A stretch of 64,000 nt of DNA from Siphonodentalium dalli (GCA_032622095.1 CP136069.1:123122126-123186125), one strand, 5' to 3'. Numbered from the stretch's first letter, positions 12,246 through 23,120 are shown. Program-made: numbers and translations. The notes: generated by a model from the letters alone, not told the origin.

Positions 12246-13678
12246 CAATTGCCAGGTTTATACAGTCACGCGTTCGTGTAACTTACCATGAGTGTTGGCA
12301 TTGACCATGGATGTCACCTGACTCGCGTGATCATTTCGCCTACACGTACACTGTCAAACCGCTTAGAAGTTTTGTATCCAACGTGTAGCAGATGGAACTT
12401 GTAACGAAGGGGAATAAGCCATGCACTATAGCTATTCTGGTAACCAATTGAGCAATCAACACTGTCCAGGAATAGGTTTGCTTGCGCGGAAATATCTTAA
12501 TTAAATTGAAACTGGTCGAATTATGACCACTTGTTCTCGCAACCGAATTGGCTTTACATGTTTCGCTAGACATTGGCCGATATATATAAACGTGTAGGTT
12601 TGGTGCCATAAAATCATATAATGGTTCCCGTCATGTGCATCTCCATAGCATCTCCGTTATCTCCATACAATAAAGTAGCACAAGTTACACGTACGTGATG
12701 CTGAACTTGTTATTATCTCACTTCAAAGTATCTGTTACGTCAATGTGTGGTTATTATCTCGATATTCAATTGGGCGTTTAAGTAGTAGCTACACAAGTAA
12801 TTATCTGCATTTGACGATTTTCTTGGTCCATATATAATATATAGATACCAGCTCAACCCAAAAATGCTTCTATTGTCATGTATTTTCATCAGAAGTAAAT
12901 ACAATATAATTTTGTATAGATATCCCATAATGAGTCAGGAGACGTTGGTGTTTTCGATTCTGCATTGCCATTTTACCTGTCAATGTCATGACCTTACGGA
13001 AAAAGCATTATCAGTGGTTGAAATAAGTACCTATCTTGAACATAAAAAGGTGTTCAAATTTTTTTCATAATGTGCAAGAAAGTGTGAAAAACGATCACTT
13101 TGTTTACTCTTCGCCCAGTAGTTATGCATCTCTTATCGTAAGAGTAGTGCTACTTCCGCCCATAGTTGACGTGTTAGCTGTGGAATCCTGCTTCCTATCA
13201 TGCGTGCTGGTTCTAATACCAGAGATACCAGACTTTCGACATGAGATGCTTTTGTTTTGTTTAAGACTGGTGGGGGACATTCCCCTCCCCTAACTCTGGC
13301 GAAAACAACTTTTTGTTTAGAAAGGTCGAGTGCATTTCTCACCGTTTCATGACTATATATACAACATAATTGATAAAAACATGCATGAGATGATTTTTGA
13401 AGGTTTCTGCATAGGTGGGAAAAATATCCCGGCTTGGGCAGTCCCTATCCATCCCTAACACCTTTTTCTCAACAAGAGTACATTTTCTCTTGACCATATC
13501 AATGTTTGCAAATAGCTTGCCTATCACTCCTCTATATAAATTATTTGTATATAGGCTGCCCATGACATAGGGAATCTAATGCATGGTGTAGTTCAATTTT
13601 TTCTAAATGGCACCACTCGCCACGACATATATATGTATATATTTGCTCTGGTTGTGGCCAAAATATTTTATATTGAAA
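12246..13678. other. Unassigned stretch left of the palindrome
   Basis: Low-GC DNA with no recognisable gene. It forms the left flank of the large palindromic element. Confidence 0.5.
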
Positions 13679-13684
13679 CATGAT
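13679..13684 (+). repeat. Target-site duplication, left (CATGAT)
   Basis: CATGAT immediately precedes the element terminus AGAAGAATAGG and is repeated as CATGAT directly after the other terminus at 22,409-22,414. Six-base duplications are typical of Polinton/Maverick integration by their retroviral-type integrase. Confidence 0.9.
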
Positions 13685-13754
13685 AGAAGAATAGGAGGCT
13701 CGTTCGCCTCACATCTAAAAATAGAATCTTTGGGGTCTAAAATTGGTTGTACTA

Positions 13755-13925
13755 AAATATTCCCAAAATATCAAAACCCAAAAAAAATTTCAAAACTTCC
13801 AAAAATTATTTTTTCCAAAAAATTTCAAAATCCCAAAACTTCCAAAAAATTTTAAAACCCCAAAATTTCAAAAGAAAAAATTTCAAAACCCTCAAAATTA
13901 TTTCTCCAAAAAAAGTTTAAATAAA
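13755..13925 (+). repeat. Subterminal AAAATTTC/CCCAAAA repeats (left)
   Basis: Degenerate words CCAAAAATT, TTTCAAAACCC and AAAATTTC are repeated many times about 70-240 bp from the element end; they are mirrored at 22,168-22,338. The Lys/Phe-rich open frames here are products of this repeat and are not genes. Confidence 0.8.
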
Positions 13926-14712
13926 AAATTTATAACGAGTTTTCGGTTTCTGATAATCTCGATATTAAAAAAAATGTCGAATGTTAAATTATTTGCGCGT
14001 AATATCTTTCGTTATTTTTTTTGTTCAACCAATGTTTCAATGTATTTATTAATCGATGTTTAGAAATAGCTTTATTGGACATTGTGACCATCGGTATGAA
14101 TGCATACATTCCAGTGTTTTATCGGACGCAGTTCATATAATTGTCATACCTGAAAATAGACACCATTACTTTTACATAAATAATAAAGAGCGTTTATTCT
14201 TTACACTCTCTCTATCCCAGATGAAGTTATTGAGTATATGACAGGTGTGTATTATCGTGAATTATTGGAAGTATTGAGATGTACTATGTTGAATCACTAA
14301 CGGTCGAAAATTGTAATGTGAAATTACAACCCTCCAGAATGAATTGTCATATTCGCTGTACACGCAATCACACACGCGACATTGGTGGTAACAATGTGTC
14401 TTTCACACTTTGCTTTACCAAATGAATTATATTATTTCCCCGTTCACAGTTATATGCTATTCAGAAAACATATCGACTTAATGTCTGAACAAACGGGTTA
14501 GTATCAATTAAGGTTGATAAACTGTGTCATTGTTAGCATTAACACGATAATTAGTTATCCAAAACATGCATACATATTACGTCCAGGTCACTCAATTATA
14601 GAAATTGCTTCGGTGTCATTGTTATAACAACATTACGTAATAACCACTTATCACTCCATTCACACTTACGATCATTTTGTATACCAAAAATTTCAATATA
14701 ATGAAGATGACG

Positions 14713-14935
14713 AAAAGTTACCTATAATTCTGCTGTGGTTAAGCCACAACAACAACAACAACAACAACACCAACAACACCAACAACAACAACAACAACAA
14801 CAACAGTCACCAAGCGACATAACATCCTGTTTTGATGATCCAATGGCCAATGTCCATGAAGATTTTATTTCCGATGCAAGTCATATTTCAGACTAACTCC
14901 TGAAAAGTTACCTATAATTCTGCTGTGGTTAAGCA
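14713..14935 (+). repeat. Duplicated polyQ/ATPase 5' fragment, left arm
   Basis: A stretch of CAA codons followed by CACCAAGCGACATAACATCC and CCAATGGCCAATGTCCATGA matches the polyQ-to-ATPase junction of the ATPase gene. It breaks off after GAAGATTTTATTT. It is bracketed by two direct copies of a ~33-bp sequence starting GAAAAGTTACCTATAATTCT (about 14,713 and 14,901), which also occurs on both sides of the element centre. The piece is a copied, non-functional gene fragment. Confidence 0.8.
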
Positions 14936-15126
14936 TTCCATTATTTAGGGCATACCTGTATGTAGGCCTACCAGTGGATGAATAGTCTGCCGGAGAAGTA
15001 CTGTGTAGACAGGTCTTGTCGGTAAGAAAGTCAGACGAGTAGTGAAGGCTCGGCTATTAAAACATAGTAATGCGATAGCGAACATCAAACGAGTCTGCGC
15101 ACGCATATCTGTCAAAGGATACAATG

Positions 15127-15211
15127 GCAGTCATTGGTCAATTTATCCCCGGTGTCAGCTCGGTACAATAACAGTCATTGGTCAATTTATCCCCGGTGTC
15201 AGCTCAGTACA
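15127..15211 (+). repeat. 43-bp direct duplication (left arm)
   Basis: Two copies of CAGTCATTGGTCAATTTATC plus CCCGGTGTCAGCTC, 43 bp apart; mirrored in the right arm near 20,897-20,981. Confidence 0.9.
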
Positions 15212-15247
15212 CAATCGGCACGAAGCCGGAGGTCATAATTACTCTTA

Positions 15248-15806
15248 CGAATGAAGAGCGTTGAACATATACGAAATTATTACACGAATGAACTGAAATT
15301 TATATTTCACATCTTACCAACAACAGATACAGACATAGTCATAGTGTTATACTATCTTACATGTACCCATGCTGTGACATCATTCGAAGGGGCAATACAC
15401 GCAAGGAGTTAAAGTGACACGAAACAAGGGACGTGATGTAATATTGGTGTTTGAATCTTAAAGGAACACAAGACACTCTAAAGGGACACTCATTATGAAT
15501 GAATGTTAACAATACAAGCGCACGAATGAAGAGCGTTGAACATATACGAAATTACTACACGAATGAACTGAAATTTATATTTCACATCTTACCAACAACA
15601 GATACAGACATAGGCATAGTGTTATACTATCTTACATGTACCCATGCTATGACATACTTAAAGGGGGATAATGCACGCACGGTGTGGAATGTTAAAGTGA
15701 CACGAAACAAGGGACGTGATGCAATATTGGTGTTTGAATATTAAAAGGAACACAAGACACTCTAAAGGGACACTCATTATGAATGAATGTTAACAATACA
15801 AGCGCA
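15248..15806 (+). repeat. ~280-bp tandem duplication (left arm)
   Basis: Copy 1 is 15,248-15,522 and copy 2 is 15,523-15,806. Both start CGAATGAAGAGCGTTGAACA and end AACAATACAAGCGCA. Both arms carry the duplication (mirror 20,302-20,860), so it predates the inverted duplication of the arms. The short open frames inside show no family resemblance. Confidence 0.9.
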
Positions 15807-15989
15807 GTGGTTGAAAGTTAAAATGACAGATCAATATTTAAGGGTCAAATTTTCGGGCACTTAATGCACCTTTTATCATTACGTATCGTTTCTCACTCTA
15901 CAATTCCCAATAATCCACACACTCTCTCCCCCCAGCTTATAGATATATAACGAAAACGAGAATATCATGTTGATGAAGTTTATTGAAAT

Positions 15990-16373
15990 TTAATCGTCCG
16001 AATTGTCATCACTTTCGTCAGAAGTGTCATATGTTACGTCCATGAATTTTTCTAGCATCGGTTTGTACTTTAATATTGACATTTTCACTGCATCACATTC
16101 TCCATAACCATTATTCAAATATTTGTCGACTTTATCCATGACTCTGTTGTGCAGAGTCCCATTGCGCAGCTGCAGATACGATACTATTGTCCAAGCATAA
16201 TCATTCATAAAGTGTATCATATCTTTACTTTTAAGGTCCTTGTCAGCTTGTTCTTTTGCTTCTGCGTCTTTCGAGCCATTTTCCTTATACGTGTCCACTT
16301 TATCACTCCATTCCTCACGTGTTTTATCTCTACTTTCATCACACAAACTTTTGAAGTATTCATCTTCATTCAA
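15990..16373 (-). CDS. Acidic segment downstream of ATPase, left arm
   Basis: An open frame of about 127 codons encoding a charged protein rich in Asp, Glu and Lys that ends in an acidic tail (DTSDESDDNSDD). Its amino-acid sequence is the same as that of the right-arm copy. There is no in-frame ATG before about residue 52, and the frame opens (TTG) overlapping the last codons of the ATPase frame. It therefore looks like the C-terminal part of the ATPase gene put out of frame by a small deletion, and not like a separate gene. I do not recognise a domain in it. Confidence 0.45.
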   Translation of the reverse strand: MNEDEYFKSLCDESRDKTREEWSDKVDTYKENGSKDAEAKEQADKDLKSKDMIHFMNDYAWTIVSYLQLRNGTLHNRVMDKVDKYLNNGYGECDAVKMSILKYKPMLEKFMDVTYDTSDESDDNSDD

Positions 16374-17524
16374 TTTAATTTCCTTATTCTGACTATCATT
16401 AATTTTCGTTTTAACTTATTTTCTTGACACCAGTTTTTTACGTGTCTCTGAACATCATAATGATCTGCGAACAAAAGCCCGCATTCGTTACAAGGGTACG
16501 ACATGTCTTCTCGAATGTTTTGACGGTTCTTCTTATTAATTTCATCGAGCTCACCAGGTGGCCGTATGTCGTTAGTATAGTCATTATGTTGACCCTGGGG
16601 CACAATATAATTATATGTTATGCCCTTCTGTTGACCAGGGAGTTCTCTGTCATCGTATTTCATCGCATTCTGTTGACCCTGGGTCTCAGTGTCTTTTGTA
16701 TGTTTTTTCATCCCATTCTGTTCATCTGGGTGTTCTCTGTCTTTTTGGAGATTATATTTCATGCCATTCCATTCACCCCTATGTTGGTTCGTGTCCTCTT
16801 TTAGTACATTCTGTCGCAGACGTAATGTGTCCGGTGTTGCGGCTTTTAAATCCACCAGTAGGTAACCGTACGGTTCACTCGTCGCTTCCGAAAACTCTCG
16901 AACCATACGCTGAGGACATTCAGGATACATCTGTCTTGATAATGTTGAAATTAATCCCTTGTCGATTGGGTTATTGAACAATACCAAATATTGACAATTT
17001 CGTCGTTGCGTTGGATCTTTGTTGTAGTAGAAATTCTGGTTCAAACTTATCAAAGATAAGTTCAAATGGTGACTTCCTTCGGAATGCAAATCATTAACTC
17101 TCTGGTCTTTTGATGAAGTTTGCATCAAGTCATCGAGTATAACTATATTTTTATACCGGGGGTTGATAAGCGAATCCAAGTTTGCTGGTATTCCTCGTAT
17201 AAAGTTGACCTGAGGGGTGACGGTATACTTTAATTCGTCATATAGGGGCTGCCAATATTTATAAAACCATATTATTCTGTCAGGTGCGGGTGATATTTTT
17301 GAGGCAGACTTTTGTAGTAAGGTTTTCACGAAGTATGTCTTACCACAAGATGTCGGTCCACTTACACATGCCGTGAATGGATGCTTGAAAATAAAATCTT
17401 CATGGACATTGGATCATCAAAGCAGGATGTTATGTCGCTTGGTGGCTGTTGTTGTTGTTGTTGTTGTTGTTGTTGATGATACTGTTGTTGTTGTTGTTGT
17501 TGTTGTTGTTGCGGCTGATGATAC

Positions 17525-17558
<34 letters not shown>

Positions 17559-17646
17559 CTGAAGGCGTGTGTTTAACTTTGATATGACGCTTCAAACTAT
17601 CTTGCCAAGCATAGACACTTAAGCACTCTTCACATTGATACTTCAT
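16370..17646 (-). pseudogene. A32-like packaging ATPase, left arm, frameshifted
   Basis: Left-arm copy of the gene at 18,494-19,696. It starts at 17,646 with a C2H2 finger and glutamine tract, but an 8-bp deletion between CCAATG direct repeats near 17,410 shifts the frame just before the ATPase domain. The ATPase frame is open again from about 17,330 to 16,370. The C-terminal finger (C-x2-C-x12-H-x4-C) is complete here and truncated in the other arm. Relative to the right arm this copy lacks 13 bp close to its stop. PolyQ length also differs between arms, with a second YH interruption here. As it stands it cannot make a continuous ATPase. Viral-type packaging ATPases of this superfamily load genomes into capsids. 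Confidence 0.8.
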
Positions 17647-17925
17647 TTTCCTATATAATCAGTGAAATCGAGCGTTCTTCTATGCACCTATATTTATATA
17701 GAACAGAAACAAGGGAAACGTGGTGGACTAGTTAACTAGTTCAGGCTGTCGTTCACAACGTCTCTTAGTGTTGTTTGTACTGGATACAAATTTATCACAT
17801 TAGCTACAATACAACCTACCTATCCAAATGTCAATGCAATTATGAGTGATTTCAATATGAACACTCTATTATATAGATATGTGTAACCTGGTGACTGACA
17901 TGATGATACAGTTATGCACTAAATA
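17647..17925. promoter_or_regulatory. Likely upstream region of left-arm ATPase gene
   Basis: About 280 bp between the ATPase start and the GC-rich centre, matched by 18,215-18,493 in the other arm. Both contain CTATATAAATATAGG about 40-50 bp before the ATG, a plausible TATA element. The two genes therefore diverge from the centre with duplicated promoters. Function is inferred from position only. Confidence 0.4.
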
Positions 17926-18214
17926 ATGGACTGCTTAACCACAGCAGAATTATAGGTAACTTTTCAGGAGTTAGTCGGAAATATGGCTTGTTGCCATTCA
18001 TCGGAAAGCTCTCGCCGGCGGCGGCGGTATTGCGGTATTTTACTGCGGCGGCGGCGGTGCCGCCGCCGCCGCCGGGGTCCGCCGCCGGCGGACCCCGCAG
18101 TAAAATACTGCAATGCCGCCGCCGGCGAGAGCTTTCCGATGAATGGCAACAAGCCATATTTCCGACTAACTCCTGAAAAGTTACCTATAATTCTGCTGTG
18201 GTTAAGCAGTCCAT
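17926..18214. repeat. GC-rich palindromic junction of the two arms
   Basis: The centre of the element. The arms converge through GGTAACTTTTCAGGAGTTAG and its inverse, then enter a (CGG)n/(CCG)n block at about 18,010-18,130. That block holds two nested palindromes: one centred near 18,059, and GGGGTCC...GGACCCC at 18,074-18,096. The symmetry is imperfect by about 32 bp, so a small unpaired insertion sits at the tip. It is strikingly GC-rich for this AT-rich window. Confidence 0.9.
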
Positions 18215-18493
18215 TATTTAGTGCATAACTGTATCATCATGTCAGTCACCAGGTTACACATATCTATATAATAGAGTGTTCATATTGAAATCACTCATAA
18301 TTGCATTGACATTTGGATAGGTAGGTTGTATTGTAGCTAATGTGATAAATTTGTATCCAGTACAAACAACACTAAGAGACGTTGTGAACGACAGCCTGAA
18401 CTAGTTAACTAGTCCACCACGTTTCCCTTGTTTCTGTTCTATATAAATATAGGTGCATAGAAGAACGCTCGATTTCACTGATTATATAGGAAA

Positions 18494-18620
18494 ATGAAGT
18501 ATCAATGTGAAGAGTGCTTAAGTGTCTATGCTTGGCAAGATAGTTTGAAGCGTCATATCAAAGTTAAACACACGCCTTCAGAACAACAACAACAACAACA
18601 ACAACAGTATCATCAGCCGC

Positions 18621-18675
<55 letters not shown>

Positions 18676-19696
18676 GCCACCAAGCGACATAACATCCTGC
18701 TTTGATGATCCAATGGCCAATGTCCATGAAGATTTTATTTTCAAGCATCCATTCACGGCATGTGTAAGTGGACCGACATCTTGTGGTAAGACATACTTCG
18801 TGAAAACCTTACTACAAAAGTCTGCCTCAAAAATATCACCCGCACCTGACAGAATAATATGGTTTTATAAATATTGGCAGCCCCTATATGACGAATTAAA
18901 GTATACCGTCACCCCTCAGGTCAACTTTATACGAGGAATACCAGCAAACTTGGATTCGCTTATCAACCCCCGGTATAAAAATCTAGTTATACTCGATGAC
19001 TTGATGCAAACTTCATCAAAAGACCAGAGAGTTAATGATTTGCATTCCGAAGGAAGTCACCATTTGAACTTATTTTTGATAAGTTTGAACCAGAATTTCT
19101 ACTACAACAAAGATCCAACGCAACGACGAAATTGTCAATATTTGGTATTGTTCAATAACCCAATCGACAAGGGATTAATTTCAACATTATCAAGACAGAT
19201 GTATCCTGAATGTCCTCAGCGTATGGTTCGAGAGTTTTCGGAAGCGACGAGTGAACCGTACGGTTACCTACTGGTGGATTTAAAAGCCGCAACACCGGAC
19301 ACATTACGTCTGCGACAGAATGTACTAAAAGAGGACACGAACCAACATAGGGGTGAATGGAATGGCATGAAATATAATCTCCAAAAAGACAGAGAACACC
19401 CAGATGAACAGAATGGGATGAAAAAACATACAAAAGACACTGAGACCCAGGGTCAACAGAATGCGATGAAATACGATGACAGAGAACTCCCTGGTCAACA
19501 GAAGGGCATAACATATAATTATATTGTGCCCCAGGGTCAACATAATGACTATACTAACGACATACGGCCACCTGGTGAGCTCGATGAAATTAATAAGAAG
19601 AACCGTCAAAACATTCGAGAAGACATGTCGTACCCTTGTAATGAATGCGGGCTTTTGTTCGCAGATCATTATGATGTTCAGAGACACGAAAATTAA
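18494..19696 (+). CDS. Zinc finger-polyQ-A32-like packaging ATPase, right arm
   Basis: A 400-codon open frame starting at an ATG that begins a C2H2 finger (C5, C8, H21, H26). Next come a Gln-rich tract with a YH interruption (about 31-62), then an ATPase domain. The Walker A motif is GPTSCGKT (about 94-101), the Walker B-type motif is LVILDDL (about 165-171), and GSHHLNLFLISLNQN follows, with the Asn/Gln sensor expected of the A32/FtsK-HerA superfamily. From about 280 to 365 lie five imperfect ~17-residue repeats with Q-N/K-G/A-M-K-Y. A second finger starts at C382 but is cut short after H398 because this arm lacks 34 bp present in the left arm. A32-like ATPases drive genome packaging in Polintons and related viruses. 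The ATPase core is intact by eye. I recall similar ATPases as multicopy proteins in other invertebrate genomes. Confidence 0.8.
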
Positions 19697-19734
19697 CTGA
19701 GGACCCGGATGATAGTCAGAATAAGGAAATTAAA

Positions 19735-20118
19735 TTGAATGAAGATGAATACTTCAAAAGTTTGTGTGATGAAAGTAGAGATAAAACACGTGAGGAATGG
19801 AGTGATAAAGTGGACACGTATAAGGAAAATGGCTCGAAAGACGCAGAAGCAAAAGAACAAGCTGACAAGGACCTTAAAAGTAAAGATATGATACACTTTA
19901 TGAATGATTATGCTTGGACAATAGTATCGTATCTGCAGCTGCGCAATGGGACTCTGCACAACAGAGTCATGGATAAAGTCGACAAATATTTGAATAATGG
20001 TTATGGAGAATGTGATGCAGTGAAAATGTCAATATTAAAGTACAAACCGATGCTAGAAAAATTCATGGACGTAACATATGACACTTCTGACGAAAGTGAT
20101 GACAATTCGGACGATTAA
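19735..20118 (+). CDS. Acidic segment downstream of ATPase, right arm
   Basis: Mirror of 15,990-16,373 with the same predicted amino-acid sequence, including the acidic tail. It is separated from the ATPase stop by 38 bp that include a 13-bp piece missing from the left arm. There is no nearby in-frame ATG, so independent translation is doubtful; probably the displaced C-terminus of the ATPase gene. No known domain recognised. Confidence 0.45.
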   Translation: MNEDEYFKSLCDESRDKTREEWSDKVDTYKENGSKDAEAKEQADKDLKSKDMIHFMNDYAWTIVSYLQLRNGTLHNRVMDKVDKYLNNGYGECDAVKMSILKYKPMLEKFMDVTYDTSDESDDNSDD

Positions 20119-20301
20119 ATTTCAATAAACTTCATCAACATGATATTCTCGTTTTCGTTATATATCTATAAGCTGGGGGGAGAGAGTGTGTGGATTATTG
20201 GGAATTGTAGAGTGAGAAACGATACGTAATGATAAAAGGTGCATTAAGTGCCCGAAAATTTGACCCTTAAATATTGATCTGTCATTTTAACTTTCAACCA
20301 C

Positions 20302-20860
20302 TGCGCTTGTATTGTTAACATTCATTCATAATGAGTGTCCCTTTAGAGTGTCTTGTGTTCCTTTTAATATTCAAACACCAATATTGCATCACGTCCCTTG
20401 TTTCGTGTCACTTTAACATTCCACACCGTGCGTGCATTATCCCCCTTTAAGTATGTCATAGCATGGGTACATGTAAGATAGTATAACACTATGCCTATGT
20501 CTGTATCTGTTGTTGGTAAGATGTGAAATATAAATTTCAGTTCATTCGTGTAGTAATTTCGTATATGTTCAACGCTCTTCATTCGTGCGCTTGTATTGTT
20601 AACATTCATTCATAATGAGTGTCCCTTTAGAGTGTCTTGTGTTCCTTTAAGATTCAAACACCAATATTACATCACGTCCCTTGTTTCGTGTCACTTTAAC
20701 TCCTTGCGTGTATTGCCCCTTCGAATGATGTCACAGCATGGGTACATGTAAGATAGTATAACACTATGACTATGTCTGTATCTGTTGTTGGTAAGATGTG
20801 AAATATAAATTTCAGTTCATTCGTGTAATAATTTCGTATATGTTCAACGCTCTTCATTCG
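20302..20860 (-). repeat. ~280-bp tandem duplication (right arm)
   Basis: Inverse counterpart of 15,248-15,806, two adjacent copies. Confidence 0.9.
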
Positions 20861-21172
20861 TAAGAGTAATTATGACCTCCGGCTTCGTGCCGATTGTGTA
20901 CTGAGCTGACACCGGGGATAAATTGACCAATGACTGTTATTGTACCGAGCTGACACCGGGGATAAATTGACCAATGACTGCCATTGTATCCTTTGACAGA
21001 TATGCGTGCGCAGACTCGTTTGATGTTCGCTATCGCATTACTATGTTTTAATAGCCGAGCCTTCACTACTCGTCTGACTTTCTTACCGACAAGACCTGTC
21101 TACACAGTACTTCTCCGGCAGACTATTCATCCACTGGTAGGCCTACATACAGGTATGCCCTAAATAATGGAC

Positions 21173-21395
21173 TGCTTAACCACAGCAGAATTATAGGTAA
21201 CTTTTCAGGAGTTAGTCTGAAATATGACTTGCATCGGAAATAAAATCTTCATGGACATTGGCCATTGGATCATCAAAACAGGATGTTATGTCGCTTGGTG
21301 ACTGTTGTTGTTGTTGTTGTTGTTGTTGGTGTTGTTGTTGTTGTTGTGGCTTAACCACAGCAGAATTATAGGTAACTTTTCGTCATCTTCATTAT
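21173..21395 (-). repeat. Duplicated polyQ/ATPase 5' fragment, right arm
   Basis: Inverse counterpart of 14,713-14,935. The trinucleotide tract is about 15 bp different in length, which accounts for the shift of the coordinate sum from 36,108 to 36,093. Confidence 0.8.
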
Positions 21396-22408
21396 ATTGA
21401 AATTTTTGGTATACAAAATGATCGTAAGTGTGAATGGAGTGATAAGTGGTTATTACGTAATGTTGTTATAACAATGACACCGAAGAAATTTCTATAATTG
21501 AGTGACCTGGACGTAATATGTATGCATGTTTTGGATAACTAATTATCGTGTTAATGCTAACAATGACACAGTTTATCAACCTTAATTGATACTAACCCGT
21601 TTGTTCAGACATTAAGTCGATATGTTTTCTGAATAGCATATAACTGTGAACGGGGAAATAATATAATTCATTTGGTAAAGCAAAGTGTGAAAGACACATT
21701 GTTACCACCAATGTCGCGTGTGTGATTGCGTGTACAGCGAATATGACAATTCATTCTGGAGGGTTGTAATTTCACATTACAATTTTCGACCGTTAGTGAT
21801 TCAACATAGTACATCTCAATACTTCCAATAATTCACGATAATACACACCTGTCATATACTCAATAACTTCATCTGGGATAGAGAGAGTGTAAAGAATAAA
21901 CGCTCTTTATTATTTATGTAAAAGTAATGGTGTCTATTTTCAGGTATGACAATTATATGAACTGCGTCCGATAAAACACTGGAATGTATGCATTCATACC
22001 GATGGTCACAATGTCCAATAAAGCTATTTCTAAACATCGATTAATAAATACATTGAAACATTGGTTGAACAAAAAAAATAACGAAAGATATTACGCGCAA
22101 ATAATTTAACATTCGACATTTTTTTTAATATCGAGATTATCAGAAACCGAAAACTCGTTATAAATTTTTTATTTAAACTTTTTTTGGAGAAATAATTTTG
22201 AGGGTTTTGAAATTTTTTCTTTTGAAATTTTGGGGTTTTAAAATTTTTTGGAAGTTTTGGGATTTTGAAATTTTTTGGAAAAAATAATTTTTGGAAGTTT
22301 TGAAATTTTTTTTGGGTTTTGATATTTTGGGAATATTTTAGTACAACCAATTTTAGACCCCAAAGATTCTATTTTTAGATGTGAGGCGAACGAGCCTCCT
22401 ATTCTTCT

Positions 22409-22414
22409 CATGAT
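22409..22414 (+). repeat. Target-site duplication, right (CATGAT)
   Basis: Identical to 13,679-13,684 and directly abutting the terminus CCTATTCTTCT. Confidence 0.9.
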
Positions 22415-23120
22415 AGACTTATCCTTACGAAATGTGAGGACAAACCGCATGTTACAATGTAGATTTGTCCGTGTTAATCGGAAAATGACAGAAGTTTGCA
22501 TCGAGTACATTTACGCGATGAGTCAGGATGAGTCATGAAAACATACATATTCCGAAAAAACAGGGGTTTATTCTAACCAAAAAAGACGCACACATTCCTT
22601 CTTCGGCAACGCCAAAATATGTCAATTCATAATAGCTGTTCCTATTCGGGTGACGTTTCCCGCCACAACATAATCCATCTATATAATTATATCACTAACA
22701 TAATATTACACGTTACAAGCTACATATTATCTGATACTATATATATAACATAAACCTGCATATATACATGGAACTCATCTGATCTAGACACAAAAATCGA
22801 CATTATAGCCACCCAAAAGAAAAAAATATCACGGTGGCTTTACCATCCGGGTATTTTGGGTAAAATAAACTCTTCTTAATATAGGGAAGGTTGTGCTCAC
22901 TGTGATATATTACATACTCTCTATATAGACTTGTACGACTAATGCAATATCTGACCACATCGTCCCTGTCTAGTCCGTCGGCTTTAAAATTGGAGATTGA
23001 GTCCGCTCAATACCGCATACTTTTGTTAACATACATATACATGTGACTAAGGAACAATCGACAATGTTCCCACTGATAGCACAGCAACACTATGTGCAAA
23101 TGGTTCACGGCCATTTCAGT
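22415..23120. other. Unassigned right flank of the palindrome
   Basis: Unrelated to the left flank and AT-rich, with nothing recognisable. Confidence 0.5.

Larger units (their letters stand above)
13685..22408. mobile_element. Palindromic Polinton-like element
   Basis: The whole 8.7 kb is an inverted repeat. Positions 13,685 to about 18,050 reappear reverse-complemented up to 22,408: coordinate pairs sum to 36,093 in the outer arms, 36,108 in the middle and 36,140 near the centre, so only a few small indels separate the arms. Both termini read AGAAGAATAGGAGGC inward, and a 6-bp duplication flanks the element. Each arm encodes a zinc finger-polyQ-A32-like ATPase gene reading outward from the centre, followed by an acidic segment. 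PolB, integrase, protease and capsid genes expected of a full Polinton are absent. The flanks differ and the arms differ in indels, which argues against a simple assembly fold. My reading is an inverted duplication of one end of a Polinton/Maverick-like element, inserted by an integrase supplied in trans. The palindrome is certain; the Polinton assignment is inference. Confidence 0.8.

Noticed and set aside
16149..16977. Overlapping + strand ORFs in the left arm (hydrophobic, 92-126 aa)
   Set aside because: Antisense shadows of the ATPase/acidic frames; mirrored shadows occur at 19,152-19,959.
17373..17576. Poly-Val ORF
   Set aside because: Antisense of the CAA/CAG glutamine tract.
13685..22408. 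Assembly artefact (one contig end folded on itself)
   Set aside because: Different unique flanks, a 6-bp direct duplication at the termini and distinct indels in each arm are not expected of a fold-back artefact; raw reads would still be needed for proof.
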